From Rhodococcus sp. B7740 (lineage in GTDB: Bacteria; Actinomycetota; Actinomycetes; Mycobacteriales; Mycobacteriaceae): DNA of 64,000 nucleotides. The notes below the pieces were generated by a model. That model had not been told where the DNA came from. It made no database searches and worked only from the letters and a program-made list of their open reading frames with translations. This document shows positions 8,987 to 17,213 of this stretch, in pieces. The DNA lies in the NCBI RefSeq assembly GCF_000954115.1, contig NZ_CP010797.1, positions 3,906,001 to 3,970,000 on the forward strand. Direction: 5' to 3'. A program made the translations under genes and the position numbers. Each line of letters starts with the position of its first letter. Position 1 is the first letter of the stretch.

Positions 8987-10207
8987 TCAATGACTGCGTC
9001 GCCACGCGCTGAACGACCGTACCGAGGATGTGGTCGGTCGGAACAGCCACGGCCACGGATGCAACTCGACCGGGGCTATGGCGTCGGCGATGCGGGAGAA
9101 GCCGGGAACGGGGGCCCAGGTGGTAGCCAAGGAGCGTCCGGAGAGCTCGTCGGACACTTTGCCGCGACGTACCTCCAACGGGCGGGTCGACGCGATCTCG
9201 CCGAGCGTCTCGGCGAGAAAGACCAGCCTCTTGCCGGAGAGCCTGAGTTTCCGCAGGAGTGGCTCGTCGAAGACGAACACCGCGGGTCGATCGGTGTCGG
9301 CGGCCAGTGCCGGGTCTGCGGTGCCGAGTGACTCTGCCGTTATCCACACCTGTTCTGCGCCAGTGCCTTCCGCATGGGCGGGGCCGGCGGGAATCGGGGC
9401 CTTGTTCAGATCGGGACCGTCGACCGCCGGGCCGAGCTCGTCGTCGGGCCAATTCTCTATGGGGCACGCATCTTTCAATGCGCAGTTGCGGCACAGGGAT
9501 GGTGCTCGCTTGTTCACCTGCCACCGGCTGAAGCCGTAGACCTTGCCGCTTCCGGTACCGACGGTCCACTGCCAGCCGAGGCGGTTGGCTGCGCGGGAGC
9601 CGTCGAGTAGATGGGCGAACATCTCGTCTTCGCCGTCGCGCCACGTCGCCCCGGCACGGACTGCCCACTGGGAGGCGAGCCACATGCGGGTTTGGTTGAC
9701 CAGCCAGCCGTCCTGGTGCAATTCACCCACCACCGAGGACATGCAGTTCATCTCTTCGGGCCACGGCTGCGCGGTCCAGCCCTGGGGTCGCGGCTGCTCA
9801 CGGCGTAGCGAACGACCGAGATCGGATCCGGTGCGCGCGTAGAGATGACGCGCGTATTCCTGCCACATCAGTTCGTCGCGATAGCGGGAACGGTCGCGTG
9901 GGGGAGCGTCGGCGACCGCGTCCCATACCTCCCGCAGCGTCAGCAGCCCGTGTCGGATGTACGGCGACATGCGGCTTGCGCCTCGGCGATTCACCGGTAG
10001 AACGGTGCTGCGATCGCGCGCATATCCGGTGATGTCGAGTCCGGCCAGCGCGGTATCGGCAGCGGACTGCCCGCCGCGAATGCCGCCGGCCGTGATGGCA
10101 TCCGGACCCTCGCGAGTCAGATCCCCCAGATGCTCGCCGACCCAGCCGACGACGTCCTCGGTGGTGGAGCCGTCGGCAATCGACGGGGGAGCTGGAATCG
10201 TGGGCAT
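8987..10207 (-). CDS. Photolyase/cryptochrome-like flavoprotein with swapped domain order and predicted Fe-S site
   Basis: 406-aa protein. Residues about 75-250 are the photolyase FAD-binding region: MSPYIRHGLLTLREVW, ELMWQEYARHLYAR, GWLVNQTRMWLASQ and DGSRAANRLGWQWTVGT match conserved photolyase motifs. C155, C239, C242 and C248 (SLCRNCALKDACPI) resemble the four-Cys layout of FeS-BCP photolyases such as PhrB. The usual N-terminal alpha/beta antenna domain is absent at the front. A photolyase-like Rossmann region (VWITAESLGTADPAL, AVFVFDEPLLRKLRL, RPLEVRRG) instead sits at residues 287-390. Start ATG 10207 follows AGGGAAG at a distance of about 10. It may repair UV damage or sense light; activity is not provable from sequence. 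Confidence 0.8.
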   Translation of the reverse strand: MPTIPAPPSIADGSTTEDVVGWVGEHLGDLTREGPDAITAGGIRGGQSAADTALAGLDITGYARDRSTVLPVNRRGASRMSPYIRHGLLTLREVWDAVADAPPRDRSRYRDELMWQEYARHLYARTGSDLGRSLRREQPRPQGWTAQPWPEEMNCMSSVVGELHQDGWLVNQTRMWLASQWAVRAGATWRDGEDEMFAHLLDGSRAANRLGWQWTVGTGSGKVYGFSRWQVNKRAPSLCRNCALKDACPIENWPDDELGPAVDGPDLNKAPIPAGPAHAEGTGAEQVWITAESLGTADPALAADTDRPAVFVFDEPLLRKLRLSGKRLVFLAETLGEIASTRPLEVRRGKVSDELSGRSLATTWAPVPGFSRIADAIAPVELHPWPWLFRPTTSSVRSFSAWRRSH

Positions 10208-10251
10208 GGCGTCGGACTTCCCTGTCGTAGCGAAAGGGAAACGCGGAGTCG

Positions 10252-10539
10252 TCAGGGGCGCGGCAGGCGGCGATGCAGTGGATTGGACGTGGTCCTTGTT
10301 GCGGATCGGGCTGCTGCCGGTAGAGACGAGACCACGGCAGGTGTGTCCGCAGTGGCGCGCGAGGCGTCGTGTGCCTTCATCGCAGCGCTGTTCCCACGTC
10401 CGAGAGCAGGCGAGGAGATCTGTCGTGGGGCCGCGTCGCCGCACTCCGGGCACGTCACCTCGGACGGCGCGTCCGCCATGGAGAATCTCTGCTCGACGGG
10501 GGCGCATCGTCGCGCGCAGCGGAAGCTGTAGGTGGGCAC
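10252..10539 (-). CDS. fmdB: FmdB-family zinc ribbon protein
   Basis: 95-aa protein with the FmdB pattern: VPTYSFRCARRC, the EQRFSM segment, TCPECGDAAPRQI, then an Ala/Lys-rich tail and a PLHRRLPRP end. The Cys pairs form a zinc ribbon, although the first pair here is C-x3-C rather than C-x2-C. FmdB is thought to regulate formamidase. Here it is divergent from the formamidase gene across 140 bases, which supports that link. GTG 10539 is chosen because it gives the family's PTYSF beginning. The photolyase gene follows 44 bases downstream. Confidence 0.85.
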   Translation of the reverse strand: MPTYSFRCARRCAPVEQRFSMADAPSEVTCPECGDAAPRQISSPALGRGNSAAMKAHDASRATADTPAVVSSLPAAARSATRTTSNPLHRRLPRP

Positions 10540-10679
10540 GCATTCGAGAGTAGCGCGATGTGGCGCATCAGCAACGTTCCGGCACAACGTCATACAAGGT
10601 TTACATGCCATATCCGACCGGATGGACCGCGACGGTGCAATGATCGAGGCAGGAGAATCCGCGCAACCGGAGGTGCCTC

Positions 10680-11936
10680 GTGCCCGAACTGCTGTTTCCG
10701 CTCGACTCGACGAAGAGTTTCACCGAGCAGGAGGTCGTCGGCCACAACCGATGGCATCCCGATATCCCGGCGGCGGTCACAGTCAAACCCGGTACGTCCT
10801 TTCGGGCCCACTGTCGCGAATGGTTCGACGGGGCCATCCACAACGACGATTCCGCCGAGGACATCCTGAATGCGCCGCTCAACAACGTGCACACATTGTC
10901 AGGGCCCTTCCACATCGAGGGTGCCGAGCCCGGTGACCTGCTGATCGTCGACATCCTGGACGTGGGTCCGATACCGCAGGAGGATTCGGGTCCGCTGGCC
11001 GGCCAGGGTTGGGGCTACACGGGGATCTTCGCCAAGCAGAACGGAGGCGGATTTCTCACCGATCGATTCCCCGATGCGTACAAGGCGATCTGGGACTTTT
11101 CCGGTCAGACCACCACATCTCGCCACGTGCCGCACGTGAAGTACACCGGCATCACCCATCCCGGGCTGATGGGGACCGCGCCGTCGGCTGCCCTGCTAGC
11201 GAAGTGGAACGCCCGTGAAGGTGCGTTGATCGCGACAGATCCCAATCGGGTTCCGCCACTGGCCCTTGCACCCGAGCTCGACGGTGCAATCCTCGGTTCC
11301 TTGAGCGGCGACGAATTCACCCGTGTCGCCGGTGAAGCCGCACGTACAGCGCCGCCCCGGGAGAACGGTGGAAATCAGGACATCAAGAACCTCACCAAAG
11401 GAACCCGCGTCTTCTATCCGGTGTTCGTGCCGGGCGCGAAGTTGTCCTTCGGTGATCTGCACTTCTCGCAGGGTGACGGGGAGATCACGTTCTGCGGTGC
11501 CATCGAGATGGGTGGCTTCATGGACCTGCACGTCGACCTGATCAAGGGCGGTATGGAAACCTACGGGGTGAGCGAGAACGCTATCTTCATGCCCGGAAAC
11601 ACCGCGCCGCAGTACTCGGAATGGATTGCCTTCTCGGGTATTTCGGTGACCGTGGACGGCGAGCAGAAATATCTGGACTCCGACCTGTCCTACCAGAACG
11701 CATGTATGCACGCGATCGACTACCTCACCAAGTTCGGCTACAGCCCCGAGCAGGCGTACCTGCTACTGGGATCGGCTCCGATCGAAGGACGCCTGTCCGG
11801 GGTGGTGGACATTCCGAACTCCTGTGCCACCGTGTACATCCCCACGGCGATCTTCGATTTCCCGATAGCGCCCTCTGCAAGCGGACCGTTCCAAATCGAC
11901 CCGGGAATGGGTGCTCCGAGGGCGCAATTCTCCTGA
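10680..11936 (+). CDS. fmdA: Formamidase / acetamidase family amidohydrolase
   Basis: 418-aa cytoplasmic enzyme of the FmdA/AmdA family, hydrolysing formamide or short amides to ammonia and the acid. The full-length family pattern is present: GHNRWHPDIPAAVTV near the start, GPFHIEGAEPGDLLIVDI, LPHVKY-type HVPHVKYTGITHPGLMGTAPS, KLSFGDLHFSQGDGEITFCG, and a C-terminal VVDIPNSCATVYIPT. GTG 10680 follows GGAGG at 7 bases. Neighbouring divergent fmdB supports a role in amide nitrogen use. Formamidase versus acetamidase cannot be settled by eye. Confidence 0.93.
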   Translation: MPELLFPLDSTKSFTEQEVVGHNRWHPDIPAAVTVKPGTSFRAHCREWFDGAIHNDDSAEDILNAPLNNVHTLSGPFHIEGAEPGDLLIVDILDVGPIPQEDSGPLAGQGWGYTGIFAKQNGGGFLTDRFPDAYKAIWDFSGQTTTSRHVPHVKYTGITHPGLMGTAPSAALLAKWNAREGALIATDPNRVPPLALAPELDGAILGSLSGDEFTRVAGEAARTAPPRENGGNQDIKNLTKGTRVFYPVFVPGAKLSFGDLHFSQGDGEITFCGAIEMGGFMDLHVDLIKGGMETYGVSENAIFMPGNTAPQYSEWIAFSGISVTVDGEQKYLDSDLSYQNACMHAIDYLTKFGYSPEQAYLLLGSAPIEGRLSGVVDIPNSCATVYIPTAIFDFPIAPSASGPFQIDPGMGAPRAQFS

Positions 11937-11949
11937 GGCGCATGGGCGA

Positions 11950-12384
11950 ATGCCGCAACTGTGGATGCTCGAGGACATGGAACCCTGGCCTGACGAACCA
12001 GCCGTAGGTGCGGTGTTCTCACCCACGACGTACTGGGCTTCACCAGAGCAGATGGAACTTCCCCCGCAGGTGTGCGCCGAGGTGCCGGCTCGGGTCGAGG
12101 CCGTACATATCGATGGCAGAACGGAGAGGATCGCTCACCTCGGTGACGGCTTCACCGCCATGATGGGTGACGAAGACCCGATAGGTGACCGATCTGCGGT
12201 ACGGCCATACGGAGAACGTCTGTTCGAAAGTGTGTCGGTGGGTCGCGATAGATTCTGTGCATGCTTTCGGGGGACGGCGGATCAGGGGTGGACGGCATCG
12301 AGACGGTGCCGCCCGCCCCCGAGGTGTCCGATCCCGACTTGTCTGTGTTGGTCGACCGAGTCGAGTCCGCGATCGCGGAATTAG
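11950..12384 (+). CDS. Doubtful hypothetical protein between formamidase and HNH gene
   Basis: A frame from ATG 11950 reads plausibly for about 100 residues (MPQLWMLEDMEPWPDE, VFSPTTYWASPEQMELPPQV, HLGDGFTAMMGDE), with GC-biased third positions. It then runs into the start of the HNH gene in another frame and becomes Cys/Arg/Pro-rich, so the true protein may be shorter or decayed. The Shine-Dalgarno sequence is weak. No family recognised. If it is not coding, the 324-base gap 11937-12260 holds only the leader of the HNH gene, including a GATAGAT -10-like box at about 12249. Confidence 0.3.
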   Translation: MPQLWMLEDMEPWPDEPAVGAVFSPTTYWASPEQMELPPQVCAEVPARVEAVHIDGRTERIAHLGDGFTAMMGDEDPIGDRSAVRPYGERLFESVSVGRDRFCACFRGTADQGWTASRRCRPPPRCPIPTCLCWSTESSPRSRN

Positions 12385-14102
12385 CGGAACAGTCGTCGGT
12401 AGCGTGGTCGAACGCGGACCGGCGCGCGGTGATCCAACGGATGGAAACGGCGACGAGATCCCTGTCGGCGTATTCGTACACCTGGCTCAACGAGCTGATC
12501 TCTCAGCACGGCCTCGATGTGTATCCGGGATCGGTGCCGTCGTCGGTGGCGTCGATGCTGCGGATCACCCCGCGAGCAGCCGGTGCTCGGGTGCGTCTGG
12601 CGGCGGAGTTGGGTGATCGCACCGCCTTGTCGGGGGAAGTCCTGCCGCCGTTGCTGCCGCACACTGCTGCTGCGTTGCGGGCGGGGTTGCTCGATGCCAA
12701 GCATGTGCAGATGATCCGCGAGTTCTTCCGCCATCTGCCCCGGGATGTCGATCCGCAGACGCGCGAGCTCGCCGACGAGCAACTGGCGGGCTACGCCTCG
12801 ACCAGGCGACCCGACGATTTCGCACCGTTGGTGGCGCACCTGGATTCGATCCTCAATCCCGACGGCGACCACGACGAGGACGAGGACGGGAAGCCACCGA
12901 GACCACCGAAACGCAGGGATGCGTTCTTCTACCTCGGTGAGCAGGGTGCCGACGGAATGTCCGAAGGAAAATTCTGCGTCGACCCCGAGCTACGGGCCTA
13001 CCTCGAAGCCTTGTTCTCCAAAGCCTCGAAACCGGGAGTGAACAACCCCGCAGACCCGACGTCCGTCGTCCATGAAGAGACCGACGAGACCGACAGCACT
13101 TCCGGCGGCAAGGACAGCACGACCCCTGGTGCCGAGAGTGACGGTGCGCGTCCCGATCCTGCAGCCACCGAACCGGATTCGCCTCCATCGGGTGGTGTCC
13201 GCGATACCGACACCCCACCGCACCCACAGCCGGACGATGGTCCGACGAGCGATGCGGGACTGTGGGGCGACGGTCCATGCGACGGTGACGGCCGGTGCGG
13301 CGACGGCATCGACTGCGGTTGCGGCACAGGGCACGACGACACAGTCGAACGCGACGACACAGCCGATGCCGATACAGACGCCGACGGCGACGAAGTGCTG
13401 GGTAAGGCTGCAGCACGCGACGCTGCCGCCGCGCGGGATATCCGCACCCAACGCGAACGCCAACACGACGCCCTCAAACTCGCGCTCCGGCAGACCCTCG
13501 CCTCCGGCACCCTCGGCATCCACCGTGGCCTTCCCGTCACCGCCATCGTCACCATGACTCTGAAAGACCTCGAAGCCGGCTGCGGCTACGCCATGACCGC
13601 CACCGGATCACGGGTGTCGATCCGCGATGCGATCCGCATGGCCTCGCACGCCCACCACTACCTGACGATCTTCGACGACCACGGCCGAGCCCTCTACCTC
13701 GGCCGCTCCAAACGCATCGCCTCCGCCGACCAACGCATCGTGCTCATCGCCCGCGACCGCGGCTGCAGCTTCCCCTCCTGCACCCGCCCGGCGACCTGGT
13801 GCCAAGCCCACCACGTCACCGACTGGAACACCGGCGGCTACACCGACATCGACTCCCTCACCTTCGGCTGCGACATGCACCACGCACTCGTCGGCACCGG
13901 CCCCGGCAAGTGGGCCACCACGAAAACTGGAGCAGGACAACGGTACCCGGGCCGCACACTGTGGCACCCACCCGCCGGAATGGACCCCAAACGTCGAGGC
14001 CTGATCAACCACGCCCACCACCCAGAAGAAGTCCTCTACCCACCCGACGACCACCACAACCACAACGACACCGGCGACGAAGAACCACGACAACCCGCCT
14101 GA
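12261..14102 (+). CDS. DUF222 / HNH endonuclease (13E12 family)
   Basis: 613-aa protein. The N-terminal half is DUF222 (13E12 repeat family; residues about 20-215 and 400-480) and the C-terminal part is an HNH nuclease with CSFPSCTRPATWCQAHH and FGCDMHHALV at about 500-545, where paired Cys bind zinc and His are catalytic. Between them, residues 257-380 form a Ser/Thr/Asp/Pro-rich linker with a four-Cys Gly/Asp cluster (GRCGDGIDCGC). The family is multicopy in mycobacteria and rhodococci and is associated with mobile repeats. I see no terminal repeats here. A -10-like GATAGAT just before the ATG suggests a leaderless or very short 5' end. Confidence 0.9.
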   Translation: MLSGDGGSGVDGIETVPPAPEVSDPDLSVLVDRVESAIAELAEQSSVAWSNADRRAVIQRMETATRSLSAYSYTWLNELISQHGLDVYPGSVPSSVASMLRITPRAAGARVRLAAELGDRTALSGEVLPPLLPHTAAALRAGLLDAKHVQMIREFFRHLPRDVDPQTRELADEQLAGYASTRRPDDFAPLVAHLDSILNPDGDHDEDEDGKPPRPPKRRDAFFYLGEQGADGMSEGKFCVDPELRAYLEALFSKASKPGVNNPADPTSVVHEETDETDSTSGGKDSTTPGAESDGARPDPAATEPDSPPSGGVRDTDTPPHPQPDDGPTSDAGLWGDGPCDGDGRCGDGIDCGCGTGHDDTVERDDTADADTDADGDEVLGKAAARDAAAARDIRTQRERQHDALKLALRQTLASGTLGIHRGLPVTAIVTMTLKDLEAGCGYAMTATGSRVSIRDAIRMASHAHHYLTIFDDHGRALYLGRSKRIASADQRIVLIARDRGCSFPSCTRPATWCQAHHVTDWNTGGYTDIDSLTFGCDMHHALVGTGPGKWATTKTGAGQRYPGRTLWHPPAGMDPKRRGLINHAHHPEEVLYPPDDHHNHNDTGDEEPRQPA

Positions 14103-14262
14103 CGGTCCGAACCAGTCTCGGGGCACAGCCCTCCCTGGAGCCAGCGCAACGCGCGGCCATGTCGAGCGTGCGCGTACGTCCGGACGGGCGGCGTGCTGTA
14201 AGCCGAGAGATCGACCCAGCTCCAGGCAGGAATCGTCGAAAGCAGTTGCGTACGGTGGGTTC

Positions 14263-14619
14263 ATGATGGTTCTCGCGAGCAGGACGGCAGTACTGTCGCC
14301 GCCGGTCCGCTTCGTGTGGAAGGCGCTCATGCGCCCAGATGTGCATCCGAAGAACCAGGGGTTCGCCTGGCCGGTGATGTTCGAGGGTGCCGCTCTGCCT
14401 CGAATCGTCGAGAGCAGCGAGTTCGACCGCGTTGTGTGGAGTTCGCCGTGGCCGAGCCTCCCCGGCGTCCTCGTTCAGTTCGACCTGACTCCAGAAACCC
14501 GGTTGCGCTGGACGTTGTTGGCCCACCCGCCCGTGCCCGATCCGCAGACCGTGGAGTGGCTATGCGACCAGGTGAGTCATCTGGTGAACATCGACCTGCG
14601 CAACGCGACTGGATATTGA
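14263..14619 (+). CDS. Hypothetical protein, possibly SRPBCC/START-like
   Basis: 118-aa protein with a compact alternating pattern (RIVESSEFDRVVWSSPW, GVLVQFDLTPETRLRWTLLAHPP, then a C-terminal helix TVEWLCDQVSHLVNIDL). This order of beta strands then a long helix resembles small SRPBCC lipid-binding domains. No signal peptide or membrane segment. Tail to tail with the next minus-strand gene, 4 bases apart. Function unknown; fold suggestion is tentative. Confidence 0.6.
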   Translation: MMVLASRTAVLSPPVRFVWKALMRPDVHPKNQGFAWPVMFEGAALPRIVESSEFDRVVWSSPWPSLPGVLVQFDLTPETRLRWTLLAHPPVPDPQTVEWLCDQVSHLVNIDLRNATGY

Positions 14620-14623
14620 ACTG

Positions 14624-14821
14624 TCATCTGTTGCCGCCGCTCGGTCCGTAGGGATAGCGCTTGCCGACTACGAACCACAGGATCGGCCCGATGATCGGCA
14701 GGACCACCACTACGAATGCCCACGCCAGCTTCGGCCGATAGCCCATGGTGCGGTCGCGGGCGATCGACAGTAACGCCATCAAGGACAGCAGGACTGTGAC
14801 GGCACCACCAGCAGAAGCCAT
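14624..14821 (-). CDS. PLDc_N domain membrane protein
   Basis: 65-aa protein with two membrane helices (about residues 3-20 and 33-52) separated by a short basic loop. The segment KLAWAFVVVVLPIIGPILWFVVGKRY matches the PLDc_N domain in pattern, a small two-helix domain found alone or before cardiolipin synthases. Its molecular role is not known. Standalone copies are common in actinobacteria. Split for clarity: the helix ends at PIIGPILWF and the tail is KRYPYGP. Confidence 0.75.
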   Translation of the reverse strand: MASAGGAVTVLLSLMALLSIARDRTMGYRPKLAWAFVVVVLPIIGPILWFVVGKRYPYGPSGGNR

Positions 14822-14996
14822 ACCCGAGACGGTAGCTCAGCCACCACTCGGAACAGTCTCGATCCGTCTCATCGCGAAGGTGAGCTACGCCGGGTGGCTC
14901 CGGTCGACGCCCACCCTCGAATCCGTCGCCATCCGAGCAACATTCAGGCCCGGATGCGCCGGATGCGCGGTGTCGTACTTTGCTTCGGCGGTCCCG

Positions 14997-15836
14997 CTAT
15001 GCGGGGAAATCCGCACTACGCGAGAGTGTCTCGTTCGATCGTATGTCGCTCAGGTTCTGTTCCAACGCGTCGATGACGGCGTCGTACCCGCTGTTGCCCA
15101 GGATCAGTCGGCGTGGTGGCGGGTCCTGGGTCATCGCTGCGATCACCGCATGGGCACCGCGATGCGGATCTCCCGGTTGCACCCCGTTCATGTCGACGAA
15201 GGCGGCCCGCACCTGTTGCACCATGTCGTGGTAGTCCGGAATCGCCTCCGCGACCGGCTCTTCGGCGAATCCGGCGTACGCGTTCGTGCGGAACGCCCCT
15301 GGTTCGACCGCCAACACGGAGATGCCGTGCTCGGCGACCTCCTGGCGCAGCGCATCGGTGACGGCCTCGATCGCGTATTTCGTGGCGCTGTAGTAGCCGA
15401 ATCCGACTGCCGCCACGAGTCCGGCCACCGAGGACACGTTGACGATCCACCCGCTTCCGCGGGCGCGCATACCTGGTAGCACTGCGCGGGTCACGGACAG
15501 TACGGCGAAGAAATTCAGCTCGAACATCGCCCGTATCGAGGTCTCGCTCATTCCCTCGATCGATCCGTACCAGCCGCGGCCGGCGTTGTTGACCAGCACG
15601 TCGATACCGCCGAAGTGCTCTTCGGCTGTTCGTACTGCTCGTGCAACCTGTTCCGCGTCGGTGACATCCATGGGCACGACGAGAACGCGGTTACCGTACT
15701 GCTCGGCCCACGACGTCAGTTCCGCCGGACGTCGGGCGGTGAGTACCACGCGGTCTCCCGCCTCCAGCGCCACCTCGGCGTAGGCCATGCCGAAGCCGCC
15801 CGGTGTGCCACCGGTGATGAACCATCGCTTGCTCAT
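14997..15836 (-). CDS. SDR-family NAD(P)-dependent oxidoreductase
   Basis: 279-aa classical short-chain dehydrogenase. The Rossmann motif TGGTPGGFG sits at residues 8-16, NNAG follows at about 85, the catalytic Ser in VNVSS and the YxxxK pair in YYSATKYAIE. The Arg-rich region after TARRP suggests NADP. Start ATG 15836 overlaps the stop of the upstream SnoaL-like gene as ATGA, so the two are coupled. The MerR regulator across the divergent promoter region probably controls them. Substrate unknown. Confidence 0.9.
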   Translation of the reverse strand: MSKRWFITGGTPGGFGMAYAEVALEAGDRVVLTARRPAELTSWAEQYGNRVLVVPMDVTDAEQVARAVRTAEEHFGGIDVLVNNAGRGWYGSIEGMSETSIRAMFELNFFAVLSVTRAVLPGMRARGSGWIVNVSSVAGLVAAVGFGYYSATKYAIEAVTDALRQEVAEHGISVLAVEPGAFRTNAYAGFAEEPVAEAIPDYHDMVQQVRAAFVDMNGVQPGDPHRGAHAVIAAMTQDPPPRRLILGNSGYDAVIDALEQNLSDIRSNETLSRSADFPA

Positions 15837-16177
15837 GGCTCGATCACCAAGCGGTCGATCAGCGCGCCGTCCAGCGTGAAGCGGTAGTGCAGGTCGACGA
15901 CTCCGCCGGGGAAGTTGCCTTCCAGGTGCTGCACGACGTCGACTGTCGAGCCGGTCGTGGTCGCCCCGGTGAACTCTGTTGTGTAGGTGTATTCGCTCTC
16001 GCTGACCGAGGCGGTCAGCCATGCCTCGATCTCGTCAAGGCCGGAGTGGTCGTGGCCCTCATCGGTCACCACGGCGTCCGCGGTGAACACGGTGAGCGCT
16101 CGCACGCCCTGTCGGGCGTCGAGTGCGGTCATGAACGTCTTCACGTTGTCCGGGAGTCCATCCCATTCTGTTGTCAT
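15833..16177 (-). CDS. SnoaL/NTF2-like protein
   Basis: 114-aa protein with the NTF2-like cone fold pattern: N-terminal helix VKTFMTALDARQGVRAL, FTADAVVTDEG, IEAWLTASV, then strands ending DLHYRFTLDGALIDRLVIEP. Such proteins are small hydrolases, isomerases or binding partners for small organics. First gene of a coupled pair with the SDR oxidoreductase. Its ATG lies only about 30 bases downstream of a TTGACA and MerR-type dyad, so the message is probably short-leadered or leaderless. Confidence 0.8.
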   Translation of the reverse strand: MTTEWDGLPDNVKTFMTALDARQGVRALTVFTADAVVTDEGHDHSGLDEIEAWLTASVSESEYTYTTEFTGATTTGSTVDVVQHLEGNFPGGVVDLHYRFTLDGALIDRLVIEP

Positions 16178-16189
16178 GACCCCACGGTG

Positions 16190-16214
16190 ATGCTTCCCCC
16201 AAGGGGAATGTCAA
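16190..16214 (-). promoter_or_regulatory. MerR-type operator/promoter for the SnoaL-SDR pair
   Basis: On the minus strand TTGACA (16214-16209) is followed by the near-perfect dyad TTCCCCTTGGGGGAA (16208-16194), which would lie in a long -35/-10 spacer. This is the arrangement MerR-family activators use to untwist over-long promoters. The regulator gene is divergent, 150 bases away. Confidence 0.65.
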
Positions 16215-16264
16215 CACTGGGTCTGCACCGGTATCCGTAACCGACACTCGGTCCCGGCTTCCTG

Positions 16265-16290
16265 TTGACCTTGCCCTAGGGGGAAACTTC
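16265..16290 (+). promoter_or_regulatory. MerR-type operator/promoter for the MerR gene
   Basis: TTGACC (16265-16270) is followed by the imperfect dyad TTGCCC-TA-GGGGGAA (16271-16285), related to the stronger dyad that faces the SDR operon. It probably gives autoregulation. The -10 is not clear. Confidence 0.5.
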
Positions 16291-16340
16291 ACGATGGGCC
16301 CAACCGACAACGCGAACGGTGCTACGGACAGGAGGACGCC

Positions 16341-17165
16341 ATGGGCGCACAGGTCTCGATCGGCGACTTCGCAGTGATGACCAGCCTCAGCAGAAAAGCG
16401 CTACGCCACTACCACGAGATCGGGATCCTCGAACCGACTCTCGTCGACGCACACACCGGTTACCGCTTCTACGACACCAGCCAGGTCGATCACGCACACA
16501 TCATTCGCCGATTCCGATCGCTCGGCATGTCCATCCCGGACATCAAGGCGCTGCTGAGTGCAGACGACGCCGCGGCCCGCACCGAGATCCTCACCAGTCA
16601 TCTCGAACGGATGGAGATGCAGCTACAGCACACTCGCGATACCGTCGGCGCGCTGCGCGAACTACTCTCGCCCGTGCACGCACCCGCCGAGATCGAACTG
16701 CGCCTCGAGCCGGCCCTCGCCGTGTGGTCCATCGGCACCACCATCGAGGTCGCCGAGATCGACAGCTGGTTCGCGGTGACGGTCGGGAAACTGCGAGATG
16801 CAGTCGCGGCGACAGGCGACGACTCCGAGGTCGTGCCGGGCGGCCTGTACGACCGGGCACTCTTCCTCGAATCCCGGGGCGAAGCAACGCTGTTCGTCGC
16901 AGCTCCAGGATCGGCGGACCCTCCGGACGGTATCCGGGCCCAGGTCCTACCCGAGGCCCAGTTCGCGGTCCTCACACACTCCGGCGGTCACGAGGGCATC
17001 GACCGCAGCTACGCGGCCCTGGGGACGTACGTGAACGAACGACTGGTGAGCGGCCGAGGACCGATCCGCGAACACTACATCGGCGCAACGCCCTCGGAGC
17101 CGTATGCGTTCACCACAACCGAAATCTGCTGGCCCATCTTCGGTACCGCTCCAACATCGGAATGA
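16341..17165 (+). CDS. MerR-family regulator with GyrI-like ligand domain
   Basis: 274-aa transcription factor: N-terminal MerR helix-turn-helix (VSIGDFAVMTSLSRKALRHY, HEIGIL, GYRFYDTSQ), a coiled-coil at about 75-110, and a C-terminal GyrI-like effector domain ending TTEICWPI. GGAGG lies 8 bases before the ATG. Divergent from the SnoaL-SDR pair with a MerR-type dyad next to each promoter, so it most likely activates that pair in response to a small hydrophobic ligand. It is a different paralogue from the MerR protein at 4.5 kb. Confidence 0.9.
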   Translation: MGAQVSIGDFAVMTSLSRKALRHYHEIGILEPTLVDAHTGYRFYDTSQVDHAHIIRRFRSLGMSIPDIKALLSADDAAARTEILTSHLERMEMQLQHTRDTVGALRELLSPVHAPAEIELRLEPALAVWSIGTTIEVAEIDSWFAVTVGKLRDAVAATGDDSEVVPGGLYDRALFLESRGEATLFVAAPGSADPPDGIRAQVLPEAQFAVLTHSGGHEGIDRSYAALGTYVNERLVSGRGPIREHYIGATPSEPYAFTTTEICWPIFGTAPTSE

Positions 17166-17213
17166 TCCTCGCCGAGTCGGGTGGGGACAGGCCCTGGACC
17201 GAAAGCCGTTGAC

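Noticed and set aside
12261-14102. Complete mobile element around the DUF222/HNH gene
   Set aside because: No flanking inverted or direct repeats and no integrase; only the protein family has a mobile association.
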